Origin: Vibrio zhanjiangensis
GTDB lineage: Bacteria > Pseudomonadota > Gammaproteobacteria > Enterobacterales > Vibrionaceae
Direction: 5' to 3'
Assembly (NCBI RefSeq): GCF_030161235.1
Contig: NZ_BSPW01000012.1
Span: 50,102-114,101, forward strand
Length of the DNA stretch: 64,000 nucleotides
Below the pieces are notes generated by a model that had not been told where the DNA came from, searched no databases, and saw only the letters and a program-made list of their open reading frames with translations. Both the position numbers and the translations under genes were made by a program. Every line of letters starts with the position of its first letter. Positions within the stretch are counted from its first letter, which is position 1. Shown here piece by piece: positions 27,304-40,338 of this stretch.

Positions 27304-27747
27304 GGAAAACTCCTAAAAGTGGATATAGCTGTTTTTATGCTCTCATCTTAAGTTGGCCGCCGAAGAGAGAGCACTTTCCTTGTGTAAAAAATAATAAAAA
27401 GGAATTCATCTTTTACTTTATCACTGAGTTCAGAACTCAATGTATCCACGATCAAGACTAACTTCGCAACGAAAAATATCAATTAGAACTTTACCTGAAA
27501 ATATAGAAATATGACCTGCTACAAACTTTTACTCACGCAGTGACCTTATTCAAAATTTTAATACAAAAATATTAATTAGATATTTTTCATCATAAATACA
27601 ACAAGTTAGGAATAATCTGAATTTTATCAAATGGGAGCGTGATCGCATAAGAGTCATAATATTAACGGATTTTTAAGTAATTAGATTTTGATCACTGCAT
27701 TAATTTCCCTCAATAAAAACGAATAAAACCCATCAATAATTTTCACC
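27304..27747. other. long AT-rich regulatory region upstream of the chitoporin-like gene
   Basis: About 440 bases with no gene on either strand. A perfect 15-base palindrome TGAGTTC-a-GAACTCA (27425-27439) lies about 120 bases before the porin start. No strong CRP site was seen. A strong AGGAG ribosome site precedes the porin ATG on the minus strand. Confidence 0.5.
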
Positions 27748-27774
27748 AAAAAAAAACCACCTGATGAGGTGGTT
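27748..27774 (-). terminator. ligA intrinsic terminator
   Basis: AACCACCT (27755-27762) pairs with AGGTGGTT (27767-27774) over a GATG loop. On the minus strand this is followed by a run of nine T. It lies about 115 bases after the ligA stop and separates ligA from the porin gene. Confidence 0.88.
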
Positions 27775-27890
27775 ACAAATAATTTATACGTACGTTATTT
27801 CCTATTGAAATATATTCCCCTATATTTGCTATACATAGCAAATACTAGTGTTCTTTTCTTATTCATCAAAAAACGGTACGTCACGACAAA

Positions 27891-29903
<2,013 letters not shown>

Positions 29904-30028
29904 TCACTCTGTTTTAAAAAGTTAATAACTAACATAATGCTGAGACGAAGCCATTCATGTCCAGCGGGTTAAATCGACCGATATGCCGGTATTTTTACTG
30001 CGATATGGTTAAATACTCAACCACAACT

Positions 30029-30061
30029 CAAAAAAGAAAGGCTCCGCGATTCGGAGCCTTT
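30029..30061 (-). terminator. zipA intrinsic terminator
   Basis: AAAGGCTCCG (30037-30046) pairs perfectly with CGGAGCCTTT (30052-30061). On the minus strand it is followed by CTTTTTTGAG, giving a good terminator about 20 bases after the zipA stop codon. Confidence 0.85.
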
Positions 30062-30079
30062 AACGAAATATTCTTTTCT

Positions 30080-30964
30080 TCAGGCACTTTGTAAAGACTT
30101 AAATTCCTGAATTTGGGCTCGATATGCATCCAGGCGGCTCGGTGTCATTAAATTCCGTGCATCGTCTAATACGTTGGCTCCAAGGTCATCGGCAATCTGC
30201 TGAGCGGTTTTGAGCATCAACTTAAAATTCTGTTCAGGATCGCCATAACAAGGTAGCGTCATAAAAAATGAAATCCCCTTAGTCGTAAACTCGGCAGGAT
30301 CTGAATGAGCAAGGGTGCCAGGTTGCATCATATTTGCAACACTAAACAATACCTTACCTGTCCCTGACAGATCAGAATGGCGATGAAAAATATCCATTTC
30401 ACCATACAGCAAACCATTTTGCTGCATGCTGTCAAAGAGCTTAGTGCCCACTAGTGGCTCAGATCCTGAGCAGTGAACGTTGAGCACAATGACTTCGATA
30501 TCTTGCTGAGGTGAGGCGTCTTGTTCTGCAGATTTCACCTGCGCCTCAACATCAGGCTTAGTTACTGACGTCTGTGCATCAGTTGCAAACGATTCCGCTT
30601 CTCCACTGGACATAAAAGGATCGTCAACATCTGCCACTTTTACCTCTGAATTAGAAGAAAAAAGCGGATTGCTCTCTGGCTCTGAATAGCCATCAATCAA
30701 GGGATCAGCTTCGATATTGTCTTGAATGAAGTCCGGTTCTTTTCGCACCTTACGAATAATCTCAAAATCATCTTCCGGCGCAACGTTTGTCTCTGGAATA
30801 GAGTCTGGATCAATCCCTTTTTCCTTACCCACATCTAATTTGCGAAGTGGCTTGCTACCAAACTTAGTTTTCACTTCTCTTTTGCTTGTCCATAAGCCGT
30901 GAAACAATAAAGCGGCAATCGCTATCGCTCCGACGATTATGAGTACAAATCGCAATTCCTGCAT
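30080..30964 (-). CDS. zipA: cell division protein ZipA
   Basis: ZipA tethers FtsZ filaments to the inner membrane at the divisome. The 294-residue protein has an N-terminal transmembrane helix (about residues 5-25) and a basic patch ([15 protein letters not shown]). A long acidic, Pro/Ser-rich unstructured linker (about 55-150) precedes the C-terminal FtsZ-binding domain of about 140 residues ([16 protein letters not shown] onward). Domain order and the position between ligA and cysZ agree with the family. Divergent from cysZ. Confidence 0.95.
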   Translation of the reverse strand: MQELRFVLIIVGAIAIAALLFHGLWTSKREVKTKFGSKPLRKLDVGKEKGIDPDSIPETNVAPEDDFEIIRKVRKEPDFIQDNIEADPLIDGYSEPESNPLFSSNSEVKVADVDDPFMSSGEAESFATDAQTSVTKPDVEAQVKSAEQDASPQQDIEVIVLNVHCSGSEPLVGTKLFDSMQQNGLLYGEMDIFHRHSDLSGTGKVLFSVANMMQPGTLAHSDPAEFTTKGISFFMTLPCYGDPEQNFKLMLKTAQQIADDLGANVLDDARNLMTPSRLDAYRAQIQEFKSLQSA

Positions 30965-31173
30965 GTTCCACTCTCAAATTAATCGATACATTTAGTTCGC
31001 AAATGAACTTATCGAACCTTGTTAAACCTTCTCTAAATCTAACTTTACCAAAACTCTCACCTGTTTTAGAACAGCTTAATGTGAGAAGTTCATACAATGT
31101 TGTGATTTTGAACACGCTTTTTCTTTGTTAAGATAAAAAGCGTTCAATTTTAAATCACACTCAGTCAAGGCTT

Positions 31174-31911
31174 ATGAATTCAATACAACCTCATCGTTCC
31201 GGCTTCGGTTACTTTTTTTACGGCTTAAAACTCGCCGTGACACCGGGGATCCGCCAATACGTCATTCTTCCCTTAATCGCTAACATTCTGCTGGTAGGAG
31301 GCGCCCTATTCTATCTTTTTTCTCATCTCGACACTTGGATAGAACAATTGATAGGACAGCTGCCAAGTTTTCTATCTTGGTTAACCTATTTGCTATGGCC
31401 ACTACTAGTTTTGACCATTCTTGCCACTTTTTCTTATTTTTTTAGTACATTAGCGAACTTTATCGCCGCGCCATTCAATGGACTTTTGGCAGAAAAGGTC
31501 GAAGAACACCTCACAGGACAGACAGTCAACGACGACAATATACTGGCTGTGATAAAAGATACACCGAGAATTCTTGCGCGAGAATGGCGTAAACTCGTTT
31601 ACGTATTACCCAAGGCAATCGGTCTGTTTATTTTACTGTTGATTCCCGGCATTGGCCAAACATTGGGCCCTATTCTGTGGTTTGCTTTTTCCGCTTGGAT
31701 GCTCGCAATTCAATATTGTGATTACCCATTTGATAACCACAAAATTGCGTTTAATGACATGCGTCGCGACTTGAAACAAAAACAAATCAAGGCTTACAGT
31801 TTTGGTGGATTAGTCTCCATCTTTACTACGATTCCAATTTTGAATCTCATCGTTATGCCTGTTGCGGTATGTGGAGCAACCGCTATTTGGGTATCAGAGT
31901 TCAAACGATAG
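31174..31911 (+). CDS. cysZ: sulfate transporter CysZ
   Basis: CysZ brings sulfate across the inner membrane for cysteine synthesis. The 245-residue protein has four main hydrophobic segments (about residues 28-50, 70-95, 145-165 and 205-235) and the family opening [24 protein letters not shown]. Located directly before cysK, which uses the sulfide produced from sulfate. A 300-base gap separates them, so they need not be cotranscribed. Confidence 0.94.
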   Translation: MNSIQPHRSGFGYFFYGLKLAVTPGIRQYVILPLIANILLVGGALFYLFSHLDTWIEQLIGQLPSFLSWLTYLLWPLLVLTILATFSYFFSTLANFIAAPFNGLLAEKVEEHLTGQTVNDDNILAVIKDTPRILAREWRKLVYVLPKAIGLFILLLIPGIGQTLGPILWFAFSAWMLAIQYCDYPFDNHKIAFNDMRRDLKQKQIKAYSFGGLVSIFTTIPILNLIVMPVAVCGATAIWVSEFKR

Positions 31912-32215
31912 TCCTTTACAACATCGCTCATAGCGCATAGCGAGTTAGAAGCCAGCGAAAGGTCGGCCGAGCGTCAATTGCATAATATGACCTGTCGACC
32001 TTTACAATCGGCATTAGTTCTATCCAGCATACTACTCAAATTCAATAACATGCTCTTTATCTCATTCTAATAACTTATAACTTTTTAATCCTTCTCTCGG
32101 ATTTGCCGCTGGCCTACTCTTCTACCCATGCAGGGTTTATGAATGCCCAAACCTCTCGCCAAAGATCTCAACACTAGTTCAGACTCTAGGCGCTCAACAA
32201 ACGAAGGATCAAGAC
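31912..32215. other. cysZ-cysK intergenic region
   Basis: About 300 bases without a gene. It contains a perfect 8-bp inverted repeat AAAGGTCG (31958-31965) / CGACCTTT (31996-32003) with 30 bases between the arms, possibly a cysZ terminator or part of a small repeat. AT-rich DNA follows that may hold the cysK promoter and CysB sites, but none could be assigned with confidence. Confidence 0.35.
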
Positions 32216-33184
32216 ATGAGCAAAATCTACGAAGATAACTCTCTTACCATAGGGAATACACCTCTGGTCCGACTCAATAAAGTGAGTAAAGGTAAAGTTC
32301 TGGCAAAAATAGAAGCTCGAAACCCAAGTTTTAGTGTCAAATGCCGTATTGGTGCCAACATGATTTGGCAAGCGGAAAAAGAAGGCAAGTTAAAGCCTGG
32401 GATAGAAATTGTAGAGCCGACAAGCGGCAACACTGGCATTGCATTGGCGTTCGTCGCCGCTGCTCGTGGCTATAAGCTAACACTAACAATGCCTGAGTCT
32501 ATGAGTCTTGAACGTCGTAAGCTGCTTAAGGCACTCGGTGCCAACCTTGAGCTAACTGAAGCCGCGAAGGGAATGAAAGGTTCAATAGCCAAAGCCGAAG
32601 AAATTGTTGCTTCTGCCCCTGAAAAGTATCTGCTGCTCCAGCAATTTAACAACCCAGCAAACCCTCAAATTCACGAGAAAACAACGGGTCCTGAAATCTG
32701 GGATGCCACGGATGGACAAGTTGATGTTTTGGTTGCTGGCGTCGGAACAGGAGGAACAATTACCGGAACAAGCCGCTACATCAAAGGCGAAAAGGGCAAA
32801 AATATCGTGTCAGTTGCGGTTGAGCCAGCTGAGTCACCGGTCATTGCTCAAGCACTAGCAGGGGAAGAAATTCAGCCTGCACCGCATAAAATTCAGGGTA
32901 TCGGCGCAGGATTTATCCCTGGCAACCTTGATTTAGGGTTAATTGACCGTGTTGAACCTGTTACATCGGAAGAAGCCATTGACATGGCTAGGCGTCTAAT
33001 GGAAGAGGAAGGTATTTTGGCTGGAATTTCATCTGGAGCCGCAGTCGTCGCCGCTAATAGAATAGCAGATCTACCTGAATTTCAAGGAAAAACCATAGTA
33101 ACTATCCTACCAAGTTCAGGTGAACGTTACTTAAGCACAGCCCTATTTGCTGGTATCTTCACAGAGAAAGAGAATCATCAATAA
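32216..33184 (+). CDS. cysK: cysteine synthase A (O-acetylserine sulfhydrylase)
   Basis: PLP enzyme making cysteine from O-acetylserine and sulfide. In the 322-residue protein K42 ([11 protein letters not shown]) is the PLP lysine, TSGNTG at about 69-74 binds the substrate carboxylate, and [10 protein letters not shown] cradles the PLP phosphate. Starts MSKIYEDN after an AGGATCAAGAC context. It is linked with cysZ upstream and followed by a perfect terminator. Confidence 0.97.
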   Translation: MSKIYEDNSLTIGNTPLVRLNKVSKGKVLAKIEARNPSFSVKCRIGANMIWQAEKEGKLKPGIEIVEPTSGNTGIALAFVAAARGYKLTLTMPESMSLERRKLLKALGANLELTEAAKGMKGSIAKAEEIVASAPEKYLLLQQFNNPANPQIHEKTTGPEIWDATDGQVDVLVAGVGTGGTITGTSRYIKGEKGKNIVSVAVEPAESPVIAQALAGEEIQPAPHKIQGIGAGFIPGNLDLGLIDRVEPVTSEEAIDMARRLMEEEGILAGISSGAAVVAANRIADLPEFQGKTIVTILPSSGERYLSTALFAGIFTEKENHQ

Positions 33185-33210
33185 TAGGTGATGAAATCAA
33201 TTTTTCAGCG

Positions 33211-33237
33211 AAAAAAGCCCCTTTGAGGGGCTTTTTT
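33211..33237 (+). terminator. cysK intrinsic terminator
   Basis: AAAAAAGCCCC and GGGGCTTTTTT form an 11-bp perfect stem with a five-base loop and a six-T tail. It is a strong bidirectional-type terminator. Confidence 0.95.
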
Positions 33238-33484
33238 GTTGATCCCTGACGCACCTTTGGTAATATCGGGACAGTTTTATTTTTAGCTTCAAAATAAAAG
33301 AGAAGCCAGAATTAGCATCGGTTATGAAATCCGGCATAGATCGGAGTCATATCTGAAAAATTTGCAATCAGGTCAATTTATGACACTAAATGAATAATGT
33401 GTATTTGTCACAACATTCATTTAAAGGTTAAGCTGAGCCTGATTAAGAATCTATCAAAATATAAATCAATTTGGGGTATATGAC

Positions 33485-33742
33485 ATGTACGAGAAGCAAG
33501 TAGAAATCACTGCGGAAAACGGCCTTCACACTCGTCCGGCTGCACAATTCGTAAAAGAAGCAAAAGGCTTCGATGCGGATATCACTGTGACTTCTAACGG
33601 TAAAAGTGCAAGTGCAAAGAGCCTGTTTAAACTACAAACATTAGGTCTCGTTAAAGGAACTCAGGTAACGATCTCCGCTGAGGGGCCTCAAGCTCAAGAA
33701 GCCGTCGAGCACCTAGCTGCATTAATGGACCAACTGCACTAA
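33485..33742 (+). CDS. ptsH: phosphocarrier protein HPr
   Basis: Small cytosolic phosphocarrier of the PEP:sugar phosphotransferase system, relaying phosphate from enzyme I to sugar-specific EIIA domains. The 85-residue protein has the active histidine H15 in NGLHTRPAA and the regulatory-site serine region around [11 protein letters not shown]. First of a ptsH-ptsI-crr cluster; ptsI follows after 135 bases. Confidence 0.97.
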   Translation: MYEKQVEITAENGLHTRPAAQFVKEAKGFDADITVTSNGKSASAKSLFKLQTLGLVKGTQVTISAEGPQAQEAVEHLAALMDQLH

Positions 33743-33877
33743 TCCGGTCTCGCATTTCTAAAGCCATTTTGTAAAAACGAAATGGCTTTGTTGGAAATAA
33801 ACTCAAACATAAGCTAAAAATTATCGTTAGCACACCCATTTTCTCCCGTTTTTAAGTTGACCATTTAAGGTAAGGCT

Positions 33878-35599
33878 ATGATTTCAGGCATCCTAGCATC
33901 TCCAGGTATTGCTATTGGTAAAGCACTACTCCTTCAAGAAGATGAAATTGTCCTAAACACCAACTCTATTACTGATGCGCAAGTCGAAACTGAGATTGCT
34001 CGTTTCTTCGAGGCACGCGATAAATCAACCGCTCAGCTTGAGACTATTAAACAAAAAGCACTGGAAACATTTGGTGAAGAAAAAGAAGCGATCTTTGAAG
34101 GTCATATTATGCTTCTTGAAGATGAAGAGTTAGAAGAAGAAATCCTAGCTCTCATCAAAAACGATAAGATGCACGCTGATAACGCAATTCACACCGTCAT
34201 CGAAGAACAGGCTACCGCTCTTGAGTCTCTCGATGATGAGTATCTAAAAGAGCGCGCAACGGATATTCGCGATATTGGCTCTCGCTTTGTAAAAAACGCT
34301 TTAGGCATCAACATCGTTTCCTTAAGCAACATCGACCAAGAGGTCATCCTAGTTGCTTACGATCTTACGCCTTCTGAGACTGCGCAAATTAACTTAGACT
34401 ATGTTCTAGGTTTTGCTTGTGATATTGGTGGACGTACATCACACACTTCTATCATGGCCCGTTCTCTTGAGCTTCCAGCTATCGTTGGAACCAACGACAT
34501 TACCAAACGAGTTCAAAATGGCGATACTCTAATCCTTGATGCGATGAACAACAAAATCGTTGTCAACCCGTCACAGAAAGAACTTGAAGAAGCAAAAGCT
34601 GTAAAAGCGGCCTTTATTGCTGAAAAAGAAGAGCTTGCCAAACTTAAAGATCTCCATGCCGAAACACTGGATGGTCACCGTGTTGAAGTCTGCGGTAACA
34701 TAGGCACAGTGAAAGACTGTGACGGTGTTTTACGCAATGGTGGTGAGGGTGTAGGCCTGTATCGTACCGAGTTCCTATTTATGGACCGCGATGCGCTTCC
34801 AACAGAGGAAGAGCAGTATCAAGCGTATAGAGAAGTTGCTGAAGCGATGAATGGCGAAGCGGTTATTATTCGCACCATGGACATAGGTGGCGATAAAGAT
34901 CTGCCTTATATGGACCTGCCACAGGAGATGAATCCTTTCCTAGGCTGGCGCGCTGTACGTATTAGCTTGGATCGCCGTGAGATCCTGCGTGACCAATTAC
35001 GTGGTATTTTACGTGCCTCAGCACATGGTAAACTGCGCATCATGTTCCCAATGATCATTTCTGTAGAAGAGATACGTGAACTTAAAGCTGCCATTGAAGA
35101 GTACAAAGTAGAACTTCGCAGTGAAGGACTCGCTTTCGATGAAAACATTGAAATTGGCGTTATGGTTGAGACACCAGCGGCTGCCGCTATTGCCCATCAT
35201 TTAGCCAAAGAAGTGGCATTCTTCTCTATCGGTACTAATGATTTGACCCAGTACACATTGGCTGTGGATCGTGGTAATGAGATGATCTCCCACTTGTATA
35301 ATCCATTATCTCCAGCAGTACTCACTGTGATCAAGCAAGTTATTGATGCTTCTCATGCTGAAGGAAAATGGACGGGAATGTGTGGTGAACTTGCAGGAGA
35401 TGAACGTGCAACACTGCTTCTACTTGGCATGGGACTCGATGAATTCTCAATGAGTGGTATCTCAATTCCTAAAGTAAAGAAAGTGATACGCAATTCGAAC
35501 TTCAGCGAAGTACAGAAGATGGCCGAAGAAGCGTTATCTCTACCAACTGCCGCTGAAATTGAAGCAGCAGTAGAAAAATTTATTGCAGATAAGTCTTAA
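33878..35599 (+). CDS. ptsI: PTS enzyme I (phosphoenolpyruvate-protein phosphotransferase)
   Basis: Autophosphorylates from PEP and passes phosphate to HPr. The 573-residue protein has the active histidine H189 in [17 protein letters not shown] and the PEP-binding motifs [17 protein letters not shown] and [10 protein letters not shown] in the C-terminal barrel. The catalytic cysteine is in [10 protein letters not shown]. Standard length. Lies between ptsH and crr. Confidence 0.97.
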   Translation: MISGILASPGIAIGKALLLQEDEIVLNTNSITDAQVETEIARFFEARDKSTAQLETIKQKALETFGEEKEAIFEGHIMLLEDEELEEEILALIKNDKMHADNAIHTVIEEQATALESLDDEYLKERATDIRDIGSRFVKNALGINIVSLSNIDQEVILVAYDLTPSETAQINLDYVLGFACDIGGRTSHTSIMARSLELPAIVGTNDITKRVQNGDTLILDAMNNKIVVNPSQKELEEAKAVKAAFIAEKEELAKLKDLHAETLDGHRVEVCGNIGTVKDCDGVLRNGGEGVGLYRTEFLFMDRDALPTEEEQYQAYREVAEAMNGEAVIIRTMDIGGDKDLPYMDLPQEMNPFLGWRAVRISLDRREILRDQLRGILRASAHGKLRIMFPMIISVEEIRELKAAIEEYKVELRSEGLAFDENIEIGVMVETPAAAAIAHHLAKEVAFFSIGTNDLTQYTLAVDRGNEMISHLYNPLSPAVLTVIKQVIDASHAEGKWTGMCGELAGDERATLLLLGMGLDEFSMSGISIPKVKKVIRNSNFSEVQKMAEEALSLPTAAEIEAAVEKFIADKS

Positions 35600-35610
35600 T
35601 AATTAACTAA

Positions 35611-35661
35611 TACCAATAGGATAGTCGACTAAAAATAGTCGTCTATCTGCTAAGATTGGTA
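35611..35661. repeat. nested palindrome between ptsI and crr
   Basis: A 51-base imperfect palindrome. The outer arms TACCAAT/ATTGGTA (35611-35617 with 35655-35661) enclose an inner 12-bp stem GATAGTCGACTA/TAGTCGTCTATC (35620-35631 with 35636-35647) with one T-T mismatch and an AAAA loop. No T tract follows, so it is not a standard terminator. It could be an mRNA stabiliser or processing site, or a short dispersed repeat. A similar TAATACCAATTA motif occurs once more near 63735. Confidence 0.5.
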
Positions 35662-35708
35662 TACTATAATTCGACAGAATTAAACAAAAACGTTAGGAGC
35701 ATGACACA

Positions 35709-36218
35709 ATGGGTCTGTTTGACAAACTTAAGAAGCTAGTATCTGACGACAGCGCTGACGCAGATGCAATTGAAATCATTGCGCCTCTATCTGGTGAAAT
35801 TGTAAACATTGAAGATGTACCAGATGTTGTTTTCGCTGAAAAAATTGTTGGTGATGGCATTGCTATCAAACCAGCTGGCACAAAAATGGTAGCTCCTGTT
35901 AACGGTACTATTGGTAAAATTTTCGAAACTAACCACGCTTTTTCAATTGAATCTGATGAAGGCGTAGAGCTGTTTGTTCACTTTGGTATCGACACCGTTG
36001 AACTAAAAGGTGAAGGCTTTAAGCGTATCGCAGAAGAAGGCCAAACAGTAAAAGCTGGTGACACCATTATTGAGTTTGATCTCGCTCTTTTAGAAGAAAA
36101 AGCTAAGTCAACTTTAACGCCTGTTGTTATCTCAAATATGGATGAGATTAAAGAGCTGAACAAACTGTCTGGTACCGTTTCTGTAGGTGAAACACCTGTA
36201 TTACGCGTAACAAAGTAA
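35709..36218 (+). CDS. crr: PTS glucose-specific EIIA component (Crr)
   Basis: EIIA-Glc accepts phosphate from HPr and donates it to glucose-type EIIBC. In its two states it activates adenylate cyclase or inhibits non-PTS permeases, making it the hub of catabolite control. The 169-residue protein has H76 (ETNHAFSI) and the phosphorylated H91 ([15 protein letters not shown]). Starts after AGGAGCATGACACA. Has its own terminator. Confidence 0.97.
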   Translation: MGLFDKLKKLVSDDSADADAIEIIAPLSGEIVNIEDVPDVVFAEKIVGDGIAIKPAGTKMVAPVNGTIGKIFETNHAFSIESDEGVELFVHFGIDTVELKGEGFKRIAEEGQTVKAGDTIIEFDLALLEEKAKSTLTPVVISNMDEIKELNKLSGTVSVGETPVLRVTK

Positions 36219-36237
36219 CTAAGCTCATTTGGTGACA

Positions 36238-36266
36238 AAAAACGCAGCGCTTGTGCTGCGTTTTTT
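36238..36266 (+). terminator. crr terminator shared with ubiF
   Basis: AACGCAGC/GCTGCGTT forms an 8-bp stem with a gcttgt loop, with A's before and TTTTTT after, so it can serve the converging genes on both strands. Confidence 0.92.
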
Positions 36267-36274
36267 ATAAGCTC

Positions 36275-37429
36275 TCATTTGAGTCCTAATGCATAGCGCA
36301 AAACCTGCGTTTTAATTGGTCCAGCATTGTCAGCCATTTTTAATGCCGCATTTCGAATGAGTTTAAGCCCAGTTAAGTCATTACTAAACACTTTGTAAAA
36401 AATGTCCATTCCAGACTGCATCACTAAATTATCTAGGCGACGCTTTCTTTCATAACGCTCTAGAAGTTGCTGAGAAATATCAGTTTCTCCTGATGTCACA
36501 TCAAGCAAAGCTTCAACATCTTTAAAACCTATGTTTACCCCTTGTCCCGCGAGTGGATTGATCGTATGAGCAGCATCACCAACCAATACACACGCGGGCG
36601 CCGAGTATGTTTGTGCATGCCTTCTAGTTAAGGGAAATGAACCAAATTGTAGAACGTTAACATCCCCCAGCTCGTCTGGAAAATGTGTGATAATCTCTTG
36701 GCGCAATTGTTCATTGGTCATCGAACATAACTGCCCTATACGTTTGGGAGAGTCATACCACACTAACGAACCTTGATGTCCACATAAAGGTAAGAAAGAA
36801 CGAGGGCCTGATGGCGTAAATTGTTGCCAAGTAATGTCCTGCTGAGGTAGCGCTGTTTCAACATTAATCAACATGCAATGCTGGCGATAGTCCCAAGCGG
36901 TGATGCCAATCCCCGCCAATGCTCGAACCATAGAATTAGCACCATCCGCGCCAACCACCAAATCAGCAATCAATGTTTTTCCAGATGCCAAAGTCACAGT
37001 ACAAGGTCGTTGACGATCCAGAGTAACTAACGTATCAGGACAGTGGAGCGTGATATTAGGGTAATGGTCGAACTGCTCCCACAACGCAAGCTGAACAATA
37101 CGGTTTTCCACTATATAACCAAGCTGATCCATGCCAAGAGACTCGGCATGAAATCGAGTACGACAATGAGGATTTTCCCACGTTTCGAGACGACGATAAG
37201 GGCATACTCTCTTCTCTGAAATACTTTTCCATGCCCCGAGTCGGTCTAAGATTGACACCGAGTGATGTGAAATAGCCGATACCCTAATATCCATGGGTTG
37301 ATTGGGTACAAATTGGCTCGGCGCCCCCCCCTCAACAACTACCACACTTCTTCCTTGTTTGGCAAAGCCGACGGCTACAGCCGCACCAACCATTCCACCA
37401 CCAATAACGGCAACATCAAACTTGGTCAT
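36275..37429 (-). CDS. ubiF: UbiF-like FAD monooxygenase of ubiquinone synthesis
   Basis: A 384-residue UbiH/UbiF/VisC-family hydroxylase. The N-terminal FAD motif is IGGGMVGAAVAVGF, the DG motif is VVGADGANSMVRAL, and the GDAAHTINPLAGQGVN motif lies near residue 275. These soluble enzymes hydroxylate the quinone ring; UbiF catalyses C6 hydroxylation to the final demethyl intermediate. Assignment within the family comes from location beside miaB, as in E. coli and V. cholerae. UbiH or UbiI is less likely. Confidence 0.85.
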   Translation of the reverse strand: MTKFDVAVIGGGMVGAAVAVGFAKQGRSVVVVEGGAPSQFVPNQPMDIRVSAISHHSVSILDRLGAWKSISEKRVCPYRRLETWENPHCRTRFHAESLGMDQLGYIVENRIVQLALWEQFDHYPNITLHCPDTLVTLDRQRPCTVTLASGKTLIADLVVGADGANSMVRALAGIGITAWDYRQHCMLINVETALPQQDITWQQFTPSGPRSFLPLCGHQGSLVWYDSPKRIGQLCSMTNEQLRQEIITHFPDELGDVNVLQFGSFPLTRRHAQTYSAPACVLVGDAAHTINPLAGQGVNIGFKDVEALLDVTSGETDISQQLLERYERKRRLDNLVMQSGMDIFYKVFSNDLTGLKLIRNAALKMADNAGPIKTQVLRYALGLK

Positions 37430-37710
37430 ATTTCGTACTTTTGTCGTTAATTATATTGCTGTTTTTTATTGTACTTTTTCATCGCCAAAATGTAACCCAA
37501 AACCTCACCTATGATATGGTCAAATCCCTTGAAAAATATGGTCATCAAAGGATTTTAATCAAGCCTCTGGTCAGTAGGTTGCGAAAACAGTACAATACGC
37601 CGCTTAACGCCATAGAACAGGCTAAAATATAGCCAAATAGACACAGTGGCGACACTTTCCACACTGGGCGATTTGCTCCCTTAATTTAAACTAACGATCG
37701 AGCGAACAAC

Positions 37711-39135
37711 ATGAGTAAAAAACTGCTAATCAAAACCTGGGGCTGCCAGATGAATGAATACGATTCATCCAAAATGGCCGATCTGCTGAATGCAACAAAC
37801 GGCTATGAGCTAACAGAAGAACCAGAAGAAGCAGATGTATTACTCCTAAATACCTGCTCCATCCGTGAGAAAGCACAAGAGAAGGTATTTCACCAACTAG
37901 GCCGATGGAAGACTCTCAAAGATAAAAAACAAGGTGTTGTTATTGGTGTAGGTGGATGTGTCGCAACACAAGAAGGCGATCATATCCGCGAGCGTGCCCC
38001 TTTTGTTGACGTTATCTTTGGTCCTCAAACCTTGCATCGTCTCCCTGAAATGATCAAGCAATCTCAGACTGATGATGCTCCGGTTATGGATATTTCTTTC
38101 CCTGAAATTGAAAAATTTGATCGCTTGCCGGAGCCTCGTGCAGAAGGCGCAACCGCATTTGTTTCAATTATGGAAGGATGCTCTAAGTACTGCACTTACT
38201 GTGTCGTACCTTATACTCGAGGCGAAGAAGTTAGCCGTCCTCTGGATGATGTCTTATTTGAAATTGCCCAACTGGCAGATCAAGGGGTAAGAGAAGTTAA
38301 TCTGCTCGGCCAAAATGTCAACGCGTATCGTGGATTAACACACGAAGGTGATATCTGCTCTTTCGCCCAGCTGCTGCGCCTTGTGGCTTCTATTGATGGT
38401 ATTGACCGTATTCGCTTTACAACCAGCCACCCTCTTGAGTTTACTGACGATATCATCGAGGTCTATGAGGATACCCCTGAGCTTGTTAGCTTTTTGCATC
38501 TTCCGGTGCAAAGTGGCAGCGATCGCATCTTAACTATGATGAAGCGCCCACATACCGCTATCGAGTACAAGTCCATTATTCGTAAGCTGCGTAAAGCTCG
38601 CCCTGACATTCAAATAAGCTCAGATTTTATCGTTGGTTTCCCCGGTGAATCAGATATGGACCACCAAGCAACAATGCAACTGATTAAAGATGTCGACTTT
38701 GATATGAGCTTTAGTTTTATTTTCTCGCCAAGGCCTGGTACACCAGCAGCCGACTACCCGTGCGATTTGTCGGAGCAAACGAAAAAAGATCGCCTTTACG
38801 AATTGCAACAAACCATTAATGCACAAGCGATGCGTTATTCTCGTCTGATGCTTGGCACTGAGCAACGGGTTCTGGTTGAAGGTCCATCTAAAAAGAATCT
38901 AATGGAGCTTCGCGCACGTACAGAGAATAATCGTGTCGTTAACTTTGAAGGCAATGCTGAATTAATCGGTCAATTCGTTGATGTAAAAATCACAGATGTG
39001 TTTGCCAATTCACTACGCGGAGAAATTGTCCGTACAGAAAAAGATATGGACCTTAGAACCGTTATTTCTCCAACGCAAATGATGGCAAAAACAAAGCGCG
39101 AAGACGAACTCGGAGTAGCAACCTTTACTCCTTAA
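37711..39135 (+). CDS. miaB: tRNA methylthiotransferase MiaB
   Basis: Radical-SAM enzyme that adds the 2-methylthio group to isopentenyl-adenosine at position 37 of tRNAs. The 474-residue protein has the N-terminal UPF0004 cysteines C12, C49 and C83 for the auxiliary cluster, the radical-SAM triad C157, C161 and C164 (GCSKYCTYC) and a C-terminal TRAM domain. First gene of the miaB-ybeZ-ybeY-corC-lnt block, divergent from ubiF. Confidence 0.97.
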   Translation: MSKKLLIKTWGCQMNEYDSSKMADLLNATNGYELTEEPEEADVLLLNTCSIREKAQEKVFHQLGRWKTLKDKKQGVVIGVGGCVATQEGDHIRERAPFVDVIFGPQTLHRLPEMIKQSQTDDAPVMDISFPEIEKFDRLPEPRAEGATAFVSIMEGCSKYCTYCVVPYTRGEEVSRPLDDVLFEIAQLADQGVREVNLLGQNVNAYRGLTHEGDICSFAQLLRLVASIDGIDRIRFTTSHPLEFTDDIIEVYEDTPELVSFLHLPVQSGSDRILTMMKRPHTAIEYKSIIRKLRKARPDIQISSDFIVGFPGESDMDHQATMQLIKDVDFDMSFSFIFSPRPGTPAADYPCDLSEQTKKDRLYELQQTINAQAMRYSRLMLGTEQRVLVEGPSKKNLMELRARTENNRVVNFEGNAELIGQFVDVKITDVFANSLRGEIVRTEKDMDLRTVISPTQMMAKTKREDELGVATFTP

Positions 39136-39187
39136 GCTTGAAAATACTCGTCTAAGTGACCATCTTAGATAGAGGTGTATAAAGCCA

Positions 39188-39215
39188 TTAGAGTCCGGTC
39201 ACAATCGGGCTCTAA
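39188..39215 (+). other. stem-loop before ybeZ
   Basis: TTAGAGTCCG (39188-39197) pairs with CGGGCTCTAA (39206-39215), ten pairs with one T-G wobble and an eight-base loop. It lies between miaB and ybeZ, 25 bases before the ybeZ start, and is followed by AAAAATGG rather than a T run. An RNA processing or translation-control role is possible. Confidence 0.45.
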
Positions 39216-39240
39216 AAATGGCAAACAATGTGAGGCAACT

Positions 39241-40338
39241 TTGAGCAATAAAATTGTAACTCTAGAAATTAATCTGGAACCTTCTGACAACCGCCGTCTG
39301 GCAAGCCTTTGCGGTCCTTTCGATGACAATATCAAACATTTAGAGCGCCGCTTAGGTGTCGAAATAAGCTACCGAGGCAATTTTTTCACCATAGTAGGTA
39401 AACCTCATACTTCCGCTGCAGCCCTCGAACTGATTAAAACCCTTTACGTCGCGACGGCTCCTGTTCGAGGCAATATTCCTGATATAGAACCTGAGCAAAT
39501 CCACCTCGCCATCAAAGAAGCCGGAGTGCTAGAGCAAGACCATGGTTCAAATCTCGAACACGGTAAAGAGGTCTTTATTAAAACCAAAAAAGGCGTCATT
39601 AAACCTCGGACTCCAAACCAAGCTCAGTACTTAATGAATATGGTCACCCACGATATTTCTTTTGGTATTGGTCCTGCGGGAACCGGTAAAACGTATCTTG
39701 CCGTCGCAGCAGCAGTTGACGCACTAGAGCGTCAAGAGATTCGTCGAATTCTGTTAACACGCCCTGCCGTTGAGGCTGGAGAAAAACTTGGCTTTTTGCC
39801 CGGTGATTTAAGCCAAAAAGTTGATCCATACCTCCGTCCTCTGTATGACGCTTTGTTTGAAATGCTTGGCTTCGAAAAGGTCGAAAAGCTGATTGAACGT
39901 AATGTAATAGAAGTGGCTCCTCTGGCATACATGCGTGGAAGAACACTCAACGATGCGTTTATTATTTTGGATGAAAGCCAAAATACAACCGTCGAACAAA
40001 TGAAAATGTTTTTGACTCGTATTGGCTTTAACTCTAGAGCGGTCATTACAGGTGATGTGACACAAATCGACCTACCTCGCGGAGCCAAGTCTGGACTGCG
40101 TCATGCGATTGAAGTACTCAATGAAGTTGATGAAATCAGCTTTAATTTTTTCCAGTCAGATGACGTTGTTCGTCATCCAGTTGTCGCACGCATTGTTAAT
40201 GCCTATGAGAAGTGGGAAGCGCAAGATCAGAAAGAGCGCAAGGAATATGAAAAGCGCAAGCGTGAAGAGAGAGAAGCGAAAGCTCAAGAAACAGGCGCTC
40301 CTCAAGAAACCTCAGCACCAGAGACAAAACTATCATGA
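39241..40338 (+). CDS. ybeZ: PhoH-family ATPase YbeZ
   Basis: PhoH-like P-loop NTPase that works with the ribosome-maturation nuclease YbeY. The start chosen is TTG, with GAGG five bases upstream, giving [17 protein letters not shown], which matches the E. coli start; an upstream GTG at 39175 would include a stem-loop and has no family support. The 365-residue protein has the Walker A motif GPAGTGKT, the Walker B motif [10 protein letters not shown], the RGRTLNDAF segment and a charged C-terminal tail ([17 protein letters not shown]). Its stop codon overlaps ybeY by four bases. Confidence 0.93.
   Translation: MSNKIVTLEINLEPSDNRRLASLCGPFDDNIKHLERRLGVEISYRGNFFTIVGKPHTSAAALELIKTLYVATAPVRGNIPDIEPEQIHLAIKEAGVLEQDHGSNLEHGKEVFIKTKKGVIKPRTPNQAQYLMNMVTHDISFGIGPAGTGKTYLAVAAAVDALERQEIRRILLTRPAVEAGEKLGFLPGDLSQKVDPYLRPLYDALFEMLGFEKVEKLIERNVIEVAPLAYMRGRTLNDAFIILDESQNTTVEQMKMFLTRIGFNSRAVITGDVTQIDLPRGAKSGLRHAIEVLNEVDEISFNFFQSDDVVRHPVVARIVNAYEKWEAQDQKERKEYEKRKREEREAKAQETGAPQETSAPETKLS

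Noticed and set aside
33397..33420. CRP-like site TGTGTATTTGTCACA before ptsH
   Set aside because: The half-sites are five bases apart rather than the six needed for a CRP site, so I do not call it.
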